Source: an uncultured Rhodopila sp.
Lineage (GTDB): Bacteria > Pseudomonadota > Alphaproteobacteria > Acetobacterales > Acetobacteraceae
Direction of reading: 5' to 3'
NCBI RefSeq assembly: GCF_903915725.1
Contig: NZ_CAIWTY010000029.1
Span: 62,001-126,000, forward strand
DNA length: 64,000 nt
Positions 55,138 through 64,000 of this stretch are shown here, piece after piece (position 1 is the first letter of the stretch; each line of letters starts with the position of its first letter). The position numbers were made by a program, and so were the translations under genes. The notes under the pieces were generated by a model. It searched no databases and was not told the origin of the DNA. It worked only from the letters and a program-made list of their open reading frames with translations.

Positions 55138-56184
55138 ATGCCCAATCCCTATGATTCTAAAGGTCCCGCCCATTTTTGGCGATCCGGTGTCGCGATCTTG
55201 AGTCCGCGCGATGTTTGGCCGATCCCGTCCCGGTCTTTTCGGATTCCGTCGCGGGCCCGGATCGCGACCGCCGGAAGCTGCTTCGCCCAGGAGGTCGCAC
55301 GAGTTCTTGTCGGTCTACCCGAAGTCGAGTTTATGCAGACTGAACAAAGCGCGCCTGATCAACCTCTGTTTTCGGCCCGTTACGGCAACATCTACACAGT
55401 GCGCCAATTGCGGCAACTGCTTTTTGAGGCATTTTCCCTCATTCCCCGGATCGACGTCGCATGGCGCCGCGAAGATGGCCGATGGGTGGATGCGCAGCGA
55501 CCGGCGATGTTTGCCGCGGGCTTCGATTCCGCCGCCGACGTCGCGCTTGCACGGACCGAGCATCTTGCGTCGGTGCGTCGTCTGTTCAGCGAATGCTCGA
55601 TTTTCATTTTTACCCTCGGTCTGACCGAGGCATGGACTTCAGCATCCGGCGATGTCGTCTTCCCGATTGCGCCGGGAATTGTCGCTGAGGACGTTTCCGG
55701 CGGCAGCTACACGTTTCACAATTTCAGCTATGACGAGATCATCGCGGATCTTGGGGATTTCATTACCGAGATCCGTAAGATCAATCCGGCGGTACGCTGT
55801 ATCTTGACGGTTTCGCCGGTCCCGCTTGTCGCGACCTACACCGATGAGCATGTGCTGGTCGCAACGACGCATAGCAAATCGATCCTGCGGGCTGTGTGCA
55901 GCGCCGCGGAAACCCGGTGGGAAGACGTTTTCTATTTTCCGTCTTACGAAATCATCTCAAGCCACTTCAACAACGGGGCTTATTATAACGACAACAAGCG
56001 GACCATTGCAAAATCGGGGGTCGAACATGTGATGGACGTGTTTCAGGAAACCTATTTCGGCGGCAAACCCGGCACTCCGGAACGTGTCCAAGAAGAACCA
56101 AAGTCGATGCTCGACGAAGCCTTTGAGTCCGTCGATAAGGTGATCTGCGATGAGGAACTGATCACCAAGAGTTTCGGGTTCTAG
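55138..56184 (+). CDS. GSCFA-domain protein
   Basis: The 348-residue product contains ATAGSCFAQEVARVL near the start, the namesake motif of the GSCFA family, an SGNH-hydrolase-like fold with Ser as candidate nucleophile. Later blocks are FTLGLTEAW, TVSPVPLVATY and FPSYEII. GSCFA proteins occur in polysaccharide or O-acyl transfer contexts. The next gene starts 1 bp after its stop, which implies a joint task with the WcbI/TPR protein. Confidence 0.87.
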   Translation: MPNPYDSKGPAHFWRSGVAILSPRDVWPIPSRSFRIPSRARIATAGSCFAQEVARVLVGLPEVEFMQTEQSAPDQPLFSARYGNIYTVRQLRQLLFEAFSLIPRIDVAWRREDGRWVDAQRPAMFAAGFDSAADVALARTEHLASVRRLFSECSIFIFTLGLTEAWTSASGDVVFPIAPGIVAEDVSGGSYTFHNFSYDEIIADLGDFITEIRKINPAVRCILTVSPVPLVATYTDEHVLVATTHSKSILRAVCSAAETRWEDVFYFPSYEIISSHFNNGAYYNDNKRTIAKSGVEHVMDVFQETYFGGKPGTPERVQEEPKSMLDEAFESVDKVICDEELITKSFGF

Positions 56185-56185
56185 A

Positions 56186-59100
56186 ATGCGGGCGATTGTC
56201 TCAGCCAACTGTACTATGCAGACCTACCTCGAGAGTCTGCAAAAGCTTTTTCCGGACTGGGAGGTTCGGGGTATTGCCCCCGATTGGGCTGAAAGATGGC
56301 TGGCCGACGGCAGCCGCCCTGAGCTTAACGCATATCTGGAATCATGCGATCTCTACGTAGGAGAACCGCTCGACGGGCGGCGCCTGGGGGCCGCGCTCAA
56401 TCGGAATGCAGATAAAATAATCATTCCCGTACTTTATTTCCGCGGCCTTCACCCGGATATCGCCGTAGTACCGGGCTTTCGCGGTCCGCTGTCGGTCGGA
56501 TCCCCGATCACCCAATGTTCGCTGGTAGCGCTTGCCGCACGAAGCCTCGGCATGAGCGTGGCCGACGCGGAGACGATTTTCCACGCGGGTGTCTACGACG
56601 CGCTAGGGTACTTCGACCTCTATGCATCGGAGAAGGCGCGTCTGCTTGCACTGTTTTCCGCCCACGGGATCGACATATCCGAGGAATTCCCCGAGTGGGA
56701 GAAGATGGGTGATTTCTTTTATATCACCCATCATCCCCGGGTTAAGGTTCTGATCGACATTCTGCGACGTGCCCTCGCCGGGAGGTATTTGGATGCCGCC
56801 GCCTTCCGCGCTTCGGCCGCACTGGGTCAAACACATCCCGATAACCTAGGCGGTTCGGAGATCTGGCCCATCTATCCGGAAATCGCCGCCCCGTTGGGCT
56901 TCAGCGGCAGTATGACCTGGACGCGTCCCAGCAAGCCGGTGGTGAGGCTATCGCTGCACGAATTCGTTGAAGGAACATTCAGCGCTCTGGATTACATGCA
57001 TGAAAATTGGAGATCGATGCCGTTTGTCAAGCGGGCCGCCAATATCGTGCAGGACTACCTGCTTCATCATGCCGGTGCCACGACTGCTGCCAGCCCCTCC
57101 GGTCCTCCGCTCGATCTCCTGCGGGATTTGACCGGAACCGAGAAAGAATCCGTCGAAGCGGCGCTCGCATCGCCCTTTGACACGAGAATCTTGGTAGTAG
57201 CAATGAGCGCTCTTGTTCGGGCCGGGAAATTTCACGAGCTTGACCTGCTATACGCGGCCGCTCCGAAAGCAGTGCAATATGACCAGGGCGTTATGAGCAC
57301 CTGGTGCCTGGCCGCCCGGCTGTCGGAGGACAAAGCCGAGGCACTTCGGCGTGCCGAGGAATTTGTGCGGCTTTATCCGGACGAGGGGACTTCGTATACC
57401 AACCTGATATTCGCGCTTTATTCGAATAAGGGCTATGAATACGCCATCAGTCGGGCGGATGCCTGGATGGCAAGATTTCGGAACGAAAAGGAAGTCGTCT
57501 GGCCGTCAGCGGATATCGCCTTTCTTGCCGGACAATGGCAGGCGAATGAAAGGCTCTGCCGGACACTATACGTGATTCAAGGCGGTAAGTTGAATGATGC
57601 CTCCTGGCGTCAACTGGTGCTGTCACTGACAAACCAAGGCAAACGGCAGGAGGCGGCGTCGGCACTGCGGGAGGCCCTGCAAGCCCACCCCGACAGCGAT
57701 ATGATAAAAGCTCTTTCGCTCGCTCAGTACAACACCCGCGCGGAACCAGGCGAACTCGCCGACTCCGCGCGATCGGCCGAATCACAGCGGGACTGGCCGG
57801 AAGCGCTGCTGCGATGGACTTCCCTGGTCGAACACTTCCCGGATTTGCCGGCCGGCTATGCCGGTCAGGCAGGGGCCTTGCGCCAATTGAATCGCCCGGA
57901 AGAAGCCCGGTCGGTGCTGACGGCCGGGCTCGTCCGGCTGCCATCAAGCGGTCCGTTGCTACACGAACTCGGCCGGCTGTTGGAGCAGTTGCGCGACTGG
58001 AAGGAGGCGGAGCAGTGCTGGCGGAAGCTGCTTGCTTTGGATGACCCGCCGTGGGCCCATGCATTGCTGGCTGCCGCGCTGCGCGAGCAAGGGCGGCTCG
58101 ACGAAGCGGAGACTGTGCTGATCGCCGCGCAAGGGCGATTTGATGACAACCCGACGGTGTTCATGGACTATGCCCGTTTGGCGGAACTCCGGCGGGACTG
58201 GCCGGAGGCGCTGGTTCGTTGGGCAACCGTGCGGGAGCGGTTTCCCGATATCGCGGACGGGTATGCTCGCCACGCCGGTATCCTGCGTCAACTTGGCCAG
58301 TCCGATGAGGCATTCGCGGAACTGATGAACGCAGTCGGCCGGCTTCCGGCAAATGGGCCGCTGCTGCACGATCTCGGCCGGCTTTCGGAGCAGTTGCGCA
58401 ATTGGGCCAAGGCGGAGTGGTGCTGGCGGACACTGCTGGCACTGGACGATCCGCCGTGGGCGCCGCGATTGCTGGCGACGGCGTTGCGCGAACAGGGGCG
58501 CCTGTCCGAAGCGGAGGACGTGCTGCTCACCGCTCAAAACCGGGGCGGCAGGGACCCCGCGGCCTTCATGGACTTTGCACGCCTGGCTGAAGTGCGGCGC
58601 GACTGGCCGGAAGCATTGCAACGCTGGGTGAAAGTCCGCGAGCAGTTCCCGGACTCGGCGGAGGGCTGCGGCGGCGTTGCGCGCGTGCTGCGGCAGTTGG
58701 GCCGGTCCGGCGAAGCACATGCGGAACTGGTTGCCGGCCTAGAACGGTTTCCCGGGAGCGGGCCGTTGCTGCATGACCTCGGCCGTCTATCGGAACAGCG
58801 TCGTGACTGGGTCGAGGCGGAGCGATGCTGGCGCAAGCTGCTGGCGCTGGACGATCCGCCTTGGGCGCATATGTTGCTGGCAACGGCGTTGCGTGAACAA
58901 GGGCGGCTTGACGAGTCCGATGCCGTGCTGATCACCGCTCAGGAGCGGCTGAGCAATGAGCCGGCGGTATTCGCGGATTATGCGCGTTTGGCCGAAGCCC
59001 GGCGGGATTGGCCGGAGGCGTTGTTGCGGTGGGCGCGGGTGCGGGAGCGGTTCCCGGATTCGGCCGCCGGGTATGGCGGCCATGCTGGCGCCCTGCGCCA

Positions 59101-61627
59101 GACAGGTCACCTGAGGGAGGCGCACGCGGAACTGGTGGAAGCGGTTGCGCGGTTTCCGGAAAACGGCCCGCTGCTGCATGATCTTGGTCGTCTTTCCGAG
59201 CAGACAGGAGATTGGTCCGAAGCGGAGCGATGCTGGCGGAAGCTTCTCGCACTGGAGAACCCGAATTGGGCGCACGCATTGCTTGCCACGGCGCTGCGGG
59301 AACAGGGACGGCGAGACGATGCGGATGCCGTTCTGGACAAGGCCGAAGACTCCTTGAACAAGATTTTGCAGCGCTCCCCTGAAGAGCCGGCAATATCCAT
59401 GGACTATGCGCGTCTGGCTGAAGCCAGGCAGGACTGGCCGGCGGCACTCGCACGCTGGGCCGCTGTGCGGGAGCGGTTCCCGGATCTGGCGACCGGGCAC
59501 ATCTGCCATGCCGGAGCCTTGCGACAGATGGGCCGCCTCGACGAGGCACACGCGGAGTTGGTAGCCGCAGCCGCTTGCTTTCCCGCCGAGGCCGGTGTCT
59601 GGCAGGATCTTGGCCAGTTGTCGCAACAGCTCCGCGATTGGCCTGAGGCGGAGCGCTGCTGGCGCGCCTTGCTGGCACTGGACGACCGGCCCGCGCGGTT
59701 CCACGCGGCGTTGGCCGGAGCCATCCTGGAGCGAGGCGAGCCTGACCGGGCCATTGAGGTTTTGCAGACCGCTCTTCTGCGTGACCCGGTGTCTACCGAG
59801 ATCAGATTGTCACTTCTGAAGGTCCTGGATGGGGTTGCAAGAACGCCCGAAGCGATGCAGGCCCTCGAAGACCTGCTTTCAGCCGGCTGCGACGAACCTG
59901 CTCTGATTGATTTTTATTGTCAGCTCACCGCCAGATCCGGGGACATTGAATGGGGCCGGAGAAATTGGCCACGAATCCAGAAGATCGGCGCCGAACGAGG
60001 ACCCTCAAGAAAAGGCGGGTACGGCAATATCCATGCGCAGTGCGCGCTGCTTTATGCGTCCCTGTCTGATCGGTCCGGCGCGGACTTTCTTCTCGAATGG
60101 ATGCTGTCGCCGGGGGCGACCGATTCCAACCTCAAGAAGGAGCAGCTTGTCTCGATCCTTTTGCATTGCTATCTTACAGCCCAGCAGAGAATAACCTGGG
60201 AACGGTTGTCGGCTCTGGAAATAAATTTGGTTTCCTCGCTGACATCGGACTTGCAGATCATATTCAAGCTTCTCAGGCACGAGAAGCTCGACCGGCGCGC
60301 ATATGTCGAATTCATACTGCAGATCGCTGCCAACGCAGATCCGGAGTATTTTCCTTCCCAGCTTCTTCTGGCATGTAACAAGCACATACTCAGCGACGAG
60401 AATAGGTCCTATCTGCACAGCTTTTTTCTCTCCGACGGAGATAGTCTGGCGCGGGCAGTCCATTCACTCAAGCCGGTTGGCCGATATATCCTGCTGATCG
60501 CAGCGGAAGCCGCCGGCGCGGACGCGCTGGAACGACTTGTCGCCGTATTGCAGCAACAAGGTGATCCGTCCGCCGCCGAGTTGTCACCCGCGACCGTCGA
60601 TGGCGTATTGCAACATATCCTCAAGGCTTATCGTGTTGACCCTGCGGTGTCCTCCGAGGACCGGTTCCCTGCGCCGGCGATCGCGAGCCGCTCCCGCAAA
60701 ATCAATGTCTGTTTGTGTGTCTCGGGCCAGTTGCGCGGCTATCGCGAAGCCGTGGCCACCTGGGAAACGTTGGGGTGGGAAGGCGTCAATCTTACCACCG
60801 TGGTCCATACCTGGAAACACATCGGCCGCAACTTGCCGAACGGATTGAATACAGTTCACCGGAATTTCGACGGCGCGTTTTCGGATGCTTACCGGTCGGC
60901 ATTGCAAACCTATGGTTGGGACCGGGTGGTCCGCTTGTACCCGGCACTGGCATCGCTTATTATTGCATCCGGTCCTGTGGCCGAACAAGAGCTTCAGGAC
61001 ACCTTCAAGACGAAGCATCTGATCATTGAGGACGATACGTCAGGGTCCTTCAGGGACAAGTCTAATTTCTACAAGATGGGCTATAAGATTTTGGCCTGTC
61101 ACAAACTGGCGCGCCGGGTCTTGCCCGATGCAGACGTATACATCCGAATAAGGCCGGACAGGGATTATTCGACCGCTACGCCGATAGATTGGGACTTGCT
61201 GAGTGCAAAGTCACGTGCGTATCGAAGGATATTTGTGGACAAGCCTAGAATGCTGACCTACCCGTACCATATCGGGGATCAGTTCGCCGCCGGCGGAGCC
61301 GAGGCGATGGACGAATATGCAGCTTCCTTCGACCGTATTGAATCAGCCATGCGAGGCGAATTGTGGTCCTACTGTCGTGTCCACAACGCCCACGAGAGCC
61401 TGGCCTTTGCCACGCTCAACGCCGGTGTTTCAGTCCGGATGTTGCACGAGTTGGGCAAACAGGACCGGTTCTTTAATCCGTCGCTCTTCCGTGCTGCCGA
61501 TGTGCTCGGGGCAGTTCAGATCGACATTGCATCAAGGCCGCCGATATCGCACGATGAAGAATTTGTAGCTGCTTTGATGCTCGATGTGGGAGGCGAGTCC
61601 GTCGGGGGGCGGACTCTTTCGGCCTGA
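56186..61627 (+). CDS. Giant WcbI-TPR-glycosyltransferase-like fusion
   Basis: The 1813-residue product has three parts. Residues 1-290 look like a WcbI-type polysaccharide acyltransferase domain (IVSANCTMQTYLESL near the start, CN/Cys-type beginning). Residues about 320-1290 are TPR repeats, including five near-identical 135-residue blocks from residue 528 (RRDWPEALLRW, LLHDLGRLSEQ, AERCWRKLLALDDPPWAHALLATALREQGRLDEA). Residues about 1505-1790 resemble a sugar-transferase-like domain (VCLCVSGQLRGYREA, ADVYIRIRPDRDY, GDQFAAGGAEAMDEYA). There is no signal or membrane segment. Coupled to GSCFA, it may modify a surface glycan or glycosylate protein. The final domain is less certain than the TPRs. 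Confidence 0.75.
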   Translation: MRAIVSANCTMQTYLESLQKLFPDWEVRGIAPDWAERWLADGSRPELNAYLESCDLYVGEPLDGRRLGAALNRNADKIIIPVLYFRGLHPDIAVVPGFRGPLSVGSPITQCSLVALAARSLGMSVADAETIFHAGVYDALGYFDLYASEKARLLALFSAHGIDISEEFPEWEKMGDFFYITHHPRVKVLIDILRRALAGRYLDAAAFRASAALGQTHPDNLGGSEIWPIYPEIAAPLGFSGSMTWTRPSKPVVRLSLHEFVEGTFSALDYMHENWRSMPFVKRAANIVQDYLLHHAGATTAASPSGPPLDLLRDLTGTEKESVEAALASPFDTRILVVAMSALVRAGKFHELDLLYAAAPKAVQYDQGVMSTWCLAARLSEDKAEALRRAEEFVRLYPDEGTSYTNLIFALYSNKGYEYAISRADAWMARFRNEKEVVWPSADIAFLAGQWQANERLCRTLYVIQGGKLNDASWRQLVLSLTNQGKRQEAASALREALQAHPDSDMIKALSLAQYNTRAEPGELADSARSAESQRDWPEALLRWTSLVEHFPDLPAGYAGQAGALRQLNRPEEARSVLTAGLVRLPSSGPLLHELGRLLEQLRDWKEAEQCWRKLLALDDPPWAHALLAAALREQGRLDEAETVLIAAQGRFDDNPTVFMDYARLAELRRDWPEALVRWATVRERFPDIADGYARHAGILRQLGQSDEAFAELMNAVGRLPANGPLLHDLGRLSEQLRNWAKAEWCWRTLLALDDPPWAPRLLATALREQGRLSEAEDVLLTAQNRGGRDPAAFMDFARLAEVRRDWPEALQRWVKVREQFPDSAEGCGGVARVLRQLGRSGEAHAELVAGLERFPGSGPLLHDLGRLSEQRRDWVEAERCWRKLLALDDPPWAHMLLATALREQGRLDESDAVLITAQERLSNEPAVFADYARLAEARRDWPEALLRWARVRERFPDSAAGYGGHAGALRQTGHLREAHAELVEAVARFPENGPLLHDLGRLSEQTGDWSEAERCWRKLLALENPNWAHALLATALREQGRRDDADAVLDKAEDSLNKILQRSPEEPAISMDYARLAEARQDWPAALARWAAVRERFPDLATGHICHAGALRQMGRLDEAHAELVAAAACFPAEAGVWQDLGQLSQQLRDWPEAERCWRALLALDDRPARFHAALAGAILERGEPDRAIEVLQTALLRDPVSTEIRLSLLKVLDGVARTPEAMQALEDLLSAGCDEPALIDFYCQLTARSGDIEWGRRNWPRIQKIGAERGPSRKGGYGNIHAQCALLYASLSDRSGADFLLEWMLSPGATDSNLKKEQLVSILLHCYLTAQQRITWERLSALEINLVSSLTSDLQIIFKLLRHEKLDRRAYVEFILQIAANADPEYFPSQLLLACNKHILSDENRSYLHSFFLSDGDSLARAVHSLKPVGRYILLIAAEAAGADALERLVAVLQQQGDPSAAELSPATVDGVLQHILKAYRVDPAVSSEDRFPAPAIASRSRKINVCLCVSGQLRGYREAVATWETLGWEGVNLTTVVHTWKHIGRNLPNGLNTVHRNFDGAFSDAYRSALQTYGWDRVVRLYPALASLIIASGPVAEQELQDTFKTKHLIIEDDTSGSFRDKSNFYKMGYKILACHKLARRVLPDADVYIRIRPDRDYSTATPIDWDLLSAKSRAYRRIFVDKPRMLTYPYHIGDQFAAGGAEAMDEYAASFDRIESAMRGELWSYCRVHNAHESLAFATLNAGVSVRMLHELGKQDRFFNPSLFRAADVLGAVQIDIASRPPISHDEEFVAALMLDVGGESVGGRTLSA
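57767..59740 (+). repeat. Tandem array of 405-bp TPR-coding units
   Basis: Units begin at 57767, 58172, 58577, 58982 and 59408 in the same frame. The first three are exactly 405 bp, the fourth is 426 bp because of a small insertion, and the fifth is partial. High similarity at protein level suggests recent duplications or gene conversion. Confidence 0.85.
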
Positions 61628-61778
61628 CTCCGGACACGTCTATCGGAGCGAAAACGATGCGGAGGGCCGATCGTGTTCGCCCGGTCCGGAGGCGCCAGCC
61701 AGTCAGGGTTTTGTTGCGAAGAATGAGGCCGCATAGTCATGGAAGCCGCGCGGCGCTGGCGGCTCTCCTGGCGTTGTA

Positions 61779-63047
61779 TCAGCAGTGGGTTATGATGCCG
61801 TTCGTTACCACCATCGTTGCCAGTGATACGCTCCCGGCCGGACATGAAACTCCGGCCACGCCGCCCGCCTTGTAGGACTGGGCGGCGACATTCCCGTCTC
61901 CGTCGACCGTGAAGCCTTTCGACTTCAGGAAGGAGTCGGAAAAGGTGACACGTGACCAATCGATACCGGTCCCGGCCCGCATCGTGCCATCGTGTGTACT
62001 GGCATGGATCAATGTTCCCGCGGGGTCCACCGGGAAGTGCGACAGCGCACTGCCGAAGTCGAGGCCGATTTTCCACCCCTGTCCGGGCGCCTGGGGGCTT
62101 CCTTGTATGGAAATGGCTGCATCATACAGCGCCCCTTGGGTCACGTCGGTCGGAAGGCGCGCCAGGAGGATGCCGATTTTTTGCTGCATGGAAGAGCCGG
62201 CTATGGCCGCGATGTCCAACTCGGCTATACTAACCCCCGAAAGATAGGTAGCACCCGCATTGACCTGCGTAACGGCATTGAGCGCCGTCCCCGCCCCTTT
62301 AGCATCGGAACCAATCAGTCCTGTCCCGTTATCGTTGTCGTTCAAAATCAGCATGGTGGTCACCGGAACGCCCAGCCCGCCAGCTTTTGTATTGCCCGAC
62401 CTGGCGGTCATATCCAACTTGAAATTCGCGGCTTGGCGAACACCTGTCATGGTTGGTCCGCCGTAGTGATCCTCGACATCCAACATGGTCAATGTCGGTA
62501 CGTTTGCGGAGTCGTTTGCAGCCGCGAATGTCACGGCAGTCAACCCCGATTCCGGCAGCGTGGCCGTACCGGTGATGCTCGGCATCGACCAGCCGACACC
62601 GTACCAAAAGTCCGACACCACGCTCGACATATCCAGGTTGACCGGAACATCCAGGTCTATCTGTCTTGATTGGCCGCCGGCCCGAATCAGCGATGCCCCG
62701 TGACTGGTCTGTATCGCCCACTCATTCCTCTCGCTGCCGAGATTGGTGACATATCGCCCGGACCCCGATTGAAAGGTGGTGAAATCGCTTTTGCCTCCGG
62801 CACCTACCGACATACTGGCACTTTGGAACGTCGGCTGCCCTGTGGTAGTGAGGGTCGTAAATGACCCGATACCAGGTGATTTTGCGCCTGTCTGACCCTG
62901 AGAATCCGGCTTCGATTGAAACGGGCAGATCCATTGCCAGGGCATCCACTTCCACTCCCTGGCGACAGGAGCCTCGCTGTTAGTCATGGGCTGAGCAAAC
63001 GTCACCATCGGCCACAGCAGACCAAAAGCAAGCCAGGACATTTTCAC
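61779..63047 (-). CDS. Secreted hypothetical protein with phage-like C-terminus
   Basis: The 422-residue product begins at a GTG at 63047 placed 8 bases after AAGGA; an ATG at 63068 is the longer alternative. The signal peptide is MSWLAFGLLWPMVTFAQ. The body is rich in Gly, Thr, Ser and Asn, lacks Lys/Arg clusters and is beta-rich. It ends GVSCPAGSVSLATMVVTNGIITHC, reminiscent of the C-terminal motif I recall from phage tail or structural proteins in rhizobia and relatives. Base composition looks lower in GC than its neighbours. A captured phage-derived secreted protein is possible. Confidence 0.6.
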   Translation of the reverse strand: MKMSWLAFGLLWPMVTFAQPMTNSEAPVAREWKWMPWQWICPFQSKPDSQGQTGAKSPGIGSFTTLTTTGQPTFQSASMSVGAGGKSDFTTFQSGSGRYVTNLGSERNEWAIQTSHGASLIRAGGQSRQIDLDVPVNLDMSSVVSDFWYGVGWSMPSITGTATLPESGLTAVTFAAANDSANVPTLTMLDVEDHYGGPTMTGVRQAANFKLDMTARSGNTKAGGLGVPVTTMLILNDNDNGTGLIGSDAKGAGTALNAVTQVNAGATYLSGVSIAELDIAAIAGSSMQQKIGILLARLPTDVTQGALYDAAISIQGSPQAPGQGWKIGLDFGSALSHFPVDPAGTLIHASTHDGTMRAGTGIDWSRVTFSDSFLKSKGFTVDGDGNVAAQSYKAGGVAGVSCPAGSVSLATMVVTNGIITHC

Positions 63048-63200
63048 GACGTCATTCCTTCTCAGCATGGAATGTGGCCAAAGGGATGTTCCGTCGCTGC
63101 GGTTTCCGATTTGTCCGATGAAGCCGCTCTGGCGCGGGAATACGTTTGCGCGACGGAACGGGGCCGTGGGAGCCGGGGACGTTTCCGCACCATTCCCGCA

Positions 63201-63902
63201 TCACCCGATGCGCAGCAGCCGCGCGCCTTCGGCTCGCAGCCACGGGATCGCAACTTTGGTATGCGGCGTCAGTTCATCGACCAGCGCCCAGAACTTCGGG
63301 CCGTGGTTCATGTGCCGCAGATGCGCCACCTCGTGCGCCACGACGTAGTCCTGCACAAAGCTCGGCGCCATCACCAGGCGCCAGCTCAGCGCCAGCGATT
63401 TGTCCGGCGCGCAGCTTCCCCAGCGGCTCTTGGTATCCTTCAGCGTGACGCGATTGGGCGTGACGCCGATAAGGCCGGCCTTCGCCACCACCAGCCCGGT
63501 GAGGCGGCGGCGCGCTTCCTGGCGCAGGAAGTCACGCACCCTGCGCGCCAGGAACTCGGCGGCACCGGTCACGTGCAGTTCCTGATCCAGCAGAAACGCG
63601 GCGCCCCGCGCAGTGGGCGCGTGCCGGATGCGGTGCGGCTCGCCGCCTATGGGCACCATCGCGCCGTCGATGAAGCTGACCGCGTCCGGGAGAGCGGCCA
63701 GCCGATTGGCGACCCAATCGGCGTGACCCATCAGCAGGGCCATGCCGGCCTTGCGGGTGGCGCGCATTGGCAAAGTCACGACGACGGCGCCTCCGGTGGG
63801 GTCGATGCGCAAGGAGACGCGGCGCGCCCTGGCACTGCGGCGCCATGTCACCCGGGTCAGGCCGGATGGCAGCGCAAGCATCTCGGGCGGGAACTCGTCC
63901 AT
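63201..63902 (-). CDS. YgjP-type (DUF45) metallopeptidase
   Basis: The 233-residue product has SRWGSCAPDKSLALSWRLVMAP (WGSC 161-164) followed by the zinc motif HEVAH at 190-194 and HGPKFW. This is the YgjP/SprT-like family of predicted zinc-dependent peptidases. The physiological substrate is unknown. The remaining 98 bp to the window end hold no complete gene. Confidence 0.9.
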   Translation of the reverse strand: MDEFPPEMLALPSGLTRVTWRRSARARRVSLRIDPTGGAVVVTLPMRATRKAGMALLMGHADWVANRLAALPDAVSFIDGAMVPIGGEPHRIRHAPTARGAAFLLDQELHVTGAAEFLARRVRDFLRQEARRRLTGLVVAKAGLIGVTPNRVTLKDTKSRWGSCAPDKSLALSWRLVMAPSFVQDYVVAHEVAHLRHMNHGPKFWALVDELTPHTKVAIPWLRAEGARLLRIG

Positions 63903-64000
63903 AAGGTGAATGCGCAGATCGCCTGTCGATTCGTCAATGCGGACTGTCCACGAGATGCCGGCGCGCTGTATCGGTAGGGCACCGGCAGGCCGTGGCCGGC

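Overview
This 64-kb window is high-GC DNA from an alphaproteobacterium, most likely Acetobacteraceae/Rhodospirillales. The signs are: a GAAC-N7-GAAC operator (GTTC-N7-GTTC in reverse) upstream of lexA, which is the alphaproteobacterial SOS box; an infA-maf-RNase E/G-yacG gene string; a Tim44-domain gene next to secB; a DUF3035 lipoprotein of the alphaproteobacterial BamF type; and many ATGA/TGATG start-stop overlaps. No rRNA or CRISPR array is visible. Two tRNAs, Phe(GAA) and Arg(TCT), flank the infA region.

Region 1 (44-20996) is the most unusual part. A leftward operon encodes two predicted coiled-coil lipoproteins and three tandem SrfA-like inner-membrane proteins with proline-rich periplasmic linkers. 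Across a 757-bp divergent spacer, a tightly coupled rightward operon encodes SrfB (actin/Hsp70-like ATPase fold), SrfC (GTPase-like with a P-loop), a membrane-anchored Sel1-repeat protein, a secreted von Willebrand A protein, a LolD-type ABC ATPase, an FtsX/LolE-type permease and a secreted formylglycine-generating-enzyme-fold protein. The last four genes resemble the TagT/TagS/TagR plus PpkA-vWA periplasmic signalling module of type VI secretion, but there is no T6SS here. The region ends with a large secreted protein whose C-terminal half looks like a Bacillus Tgl-family transglutaminase and keeps the catalytic Cys. My inference is an envelope-spanning, nucleotide-driven machine with a periplasmic sensing arm and possibly a protein-crosslinking enzyme.

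Region 2 (21.1-25.2 kb) holds an IS630-type transposase remnant, an unknown protein, and a multi-spanning membrane metalloprotease with a small overlapping partner. Region 3 (25.2-41.3 kb) is mostly housekeeping: tRNA-Phe, yacG, RNase E/G, maf, infA, tRNA-Arg, vapBC, a LutA-like protein, Tim44-like, phosphatase, secB, a J-domain membrane protein, an MFS exporter, a BamF-type lipoprotein, assorted enzymes, and a DUF2092/repeat-protein pair. Region 4 (41.3-46.7 kb) is a compact exopolysaccharide cluster: GtrA, priming sugar transferase, two glycosyltransferases, a WecG/TagA-type transferase and an outer-membrane beta-barrel. Region 5 (47.2-54.8 kb) has arfB, a Spy-like protein, a lipoprotein, moeA, lexA, tspO, Nudix, MOSC and an acyl-CoA synthetase. 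Region 6 (55.1-63.9 kb) has a GSCFA protein followed after 1 bp by an 1813-residue WcbI-TPR-glycosyltransferase-like fusion, then a secreted phage-like protein and a YgjP-type metallopeptidase.

All family assignments come from reading motifs and remembered family patterns; no database search was possible.
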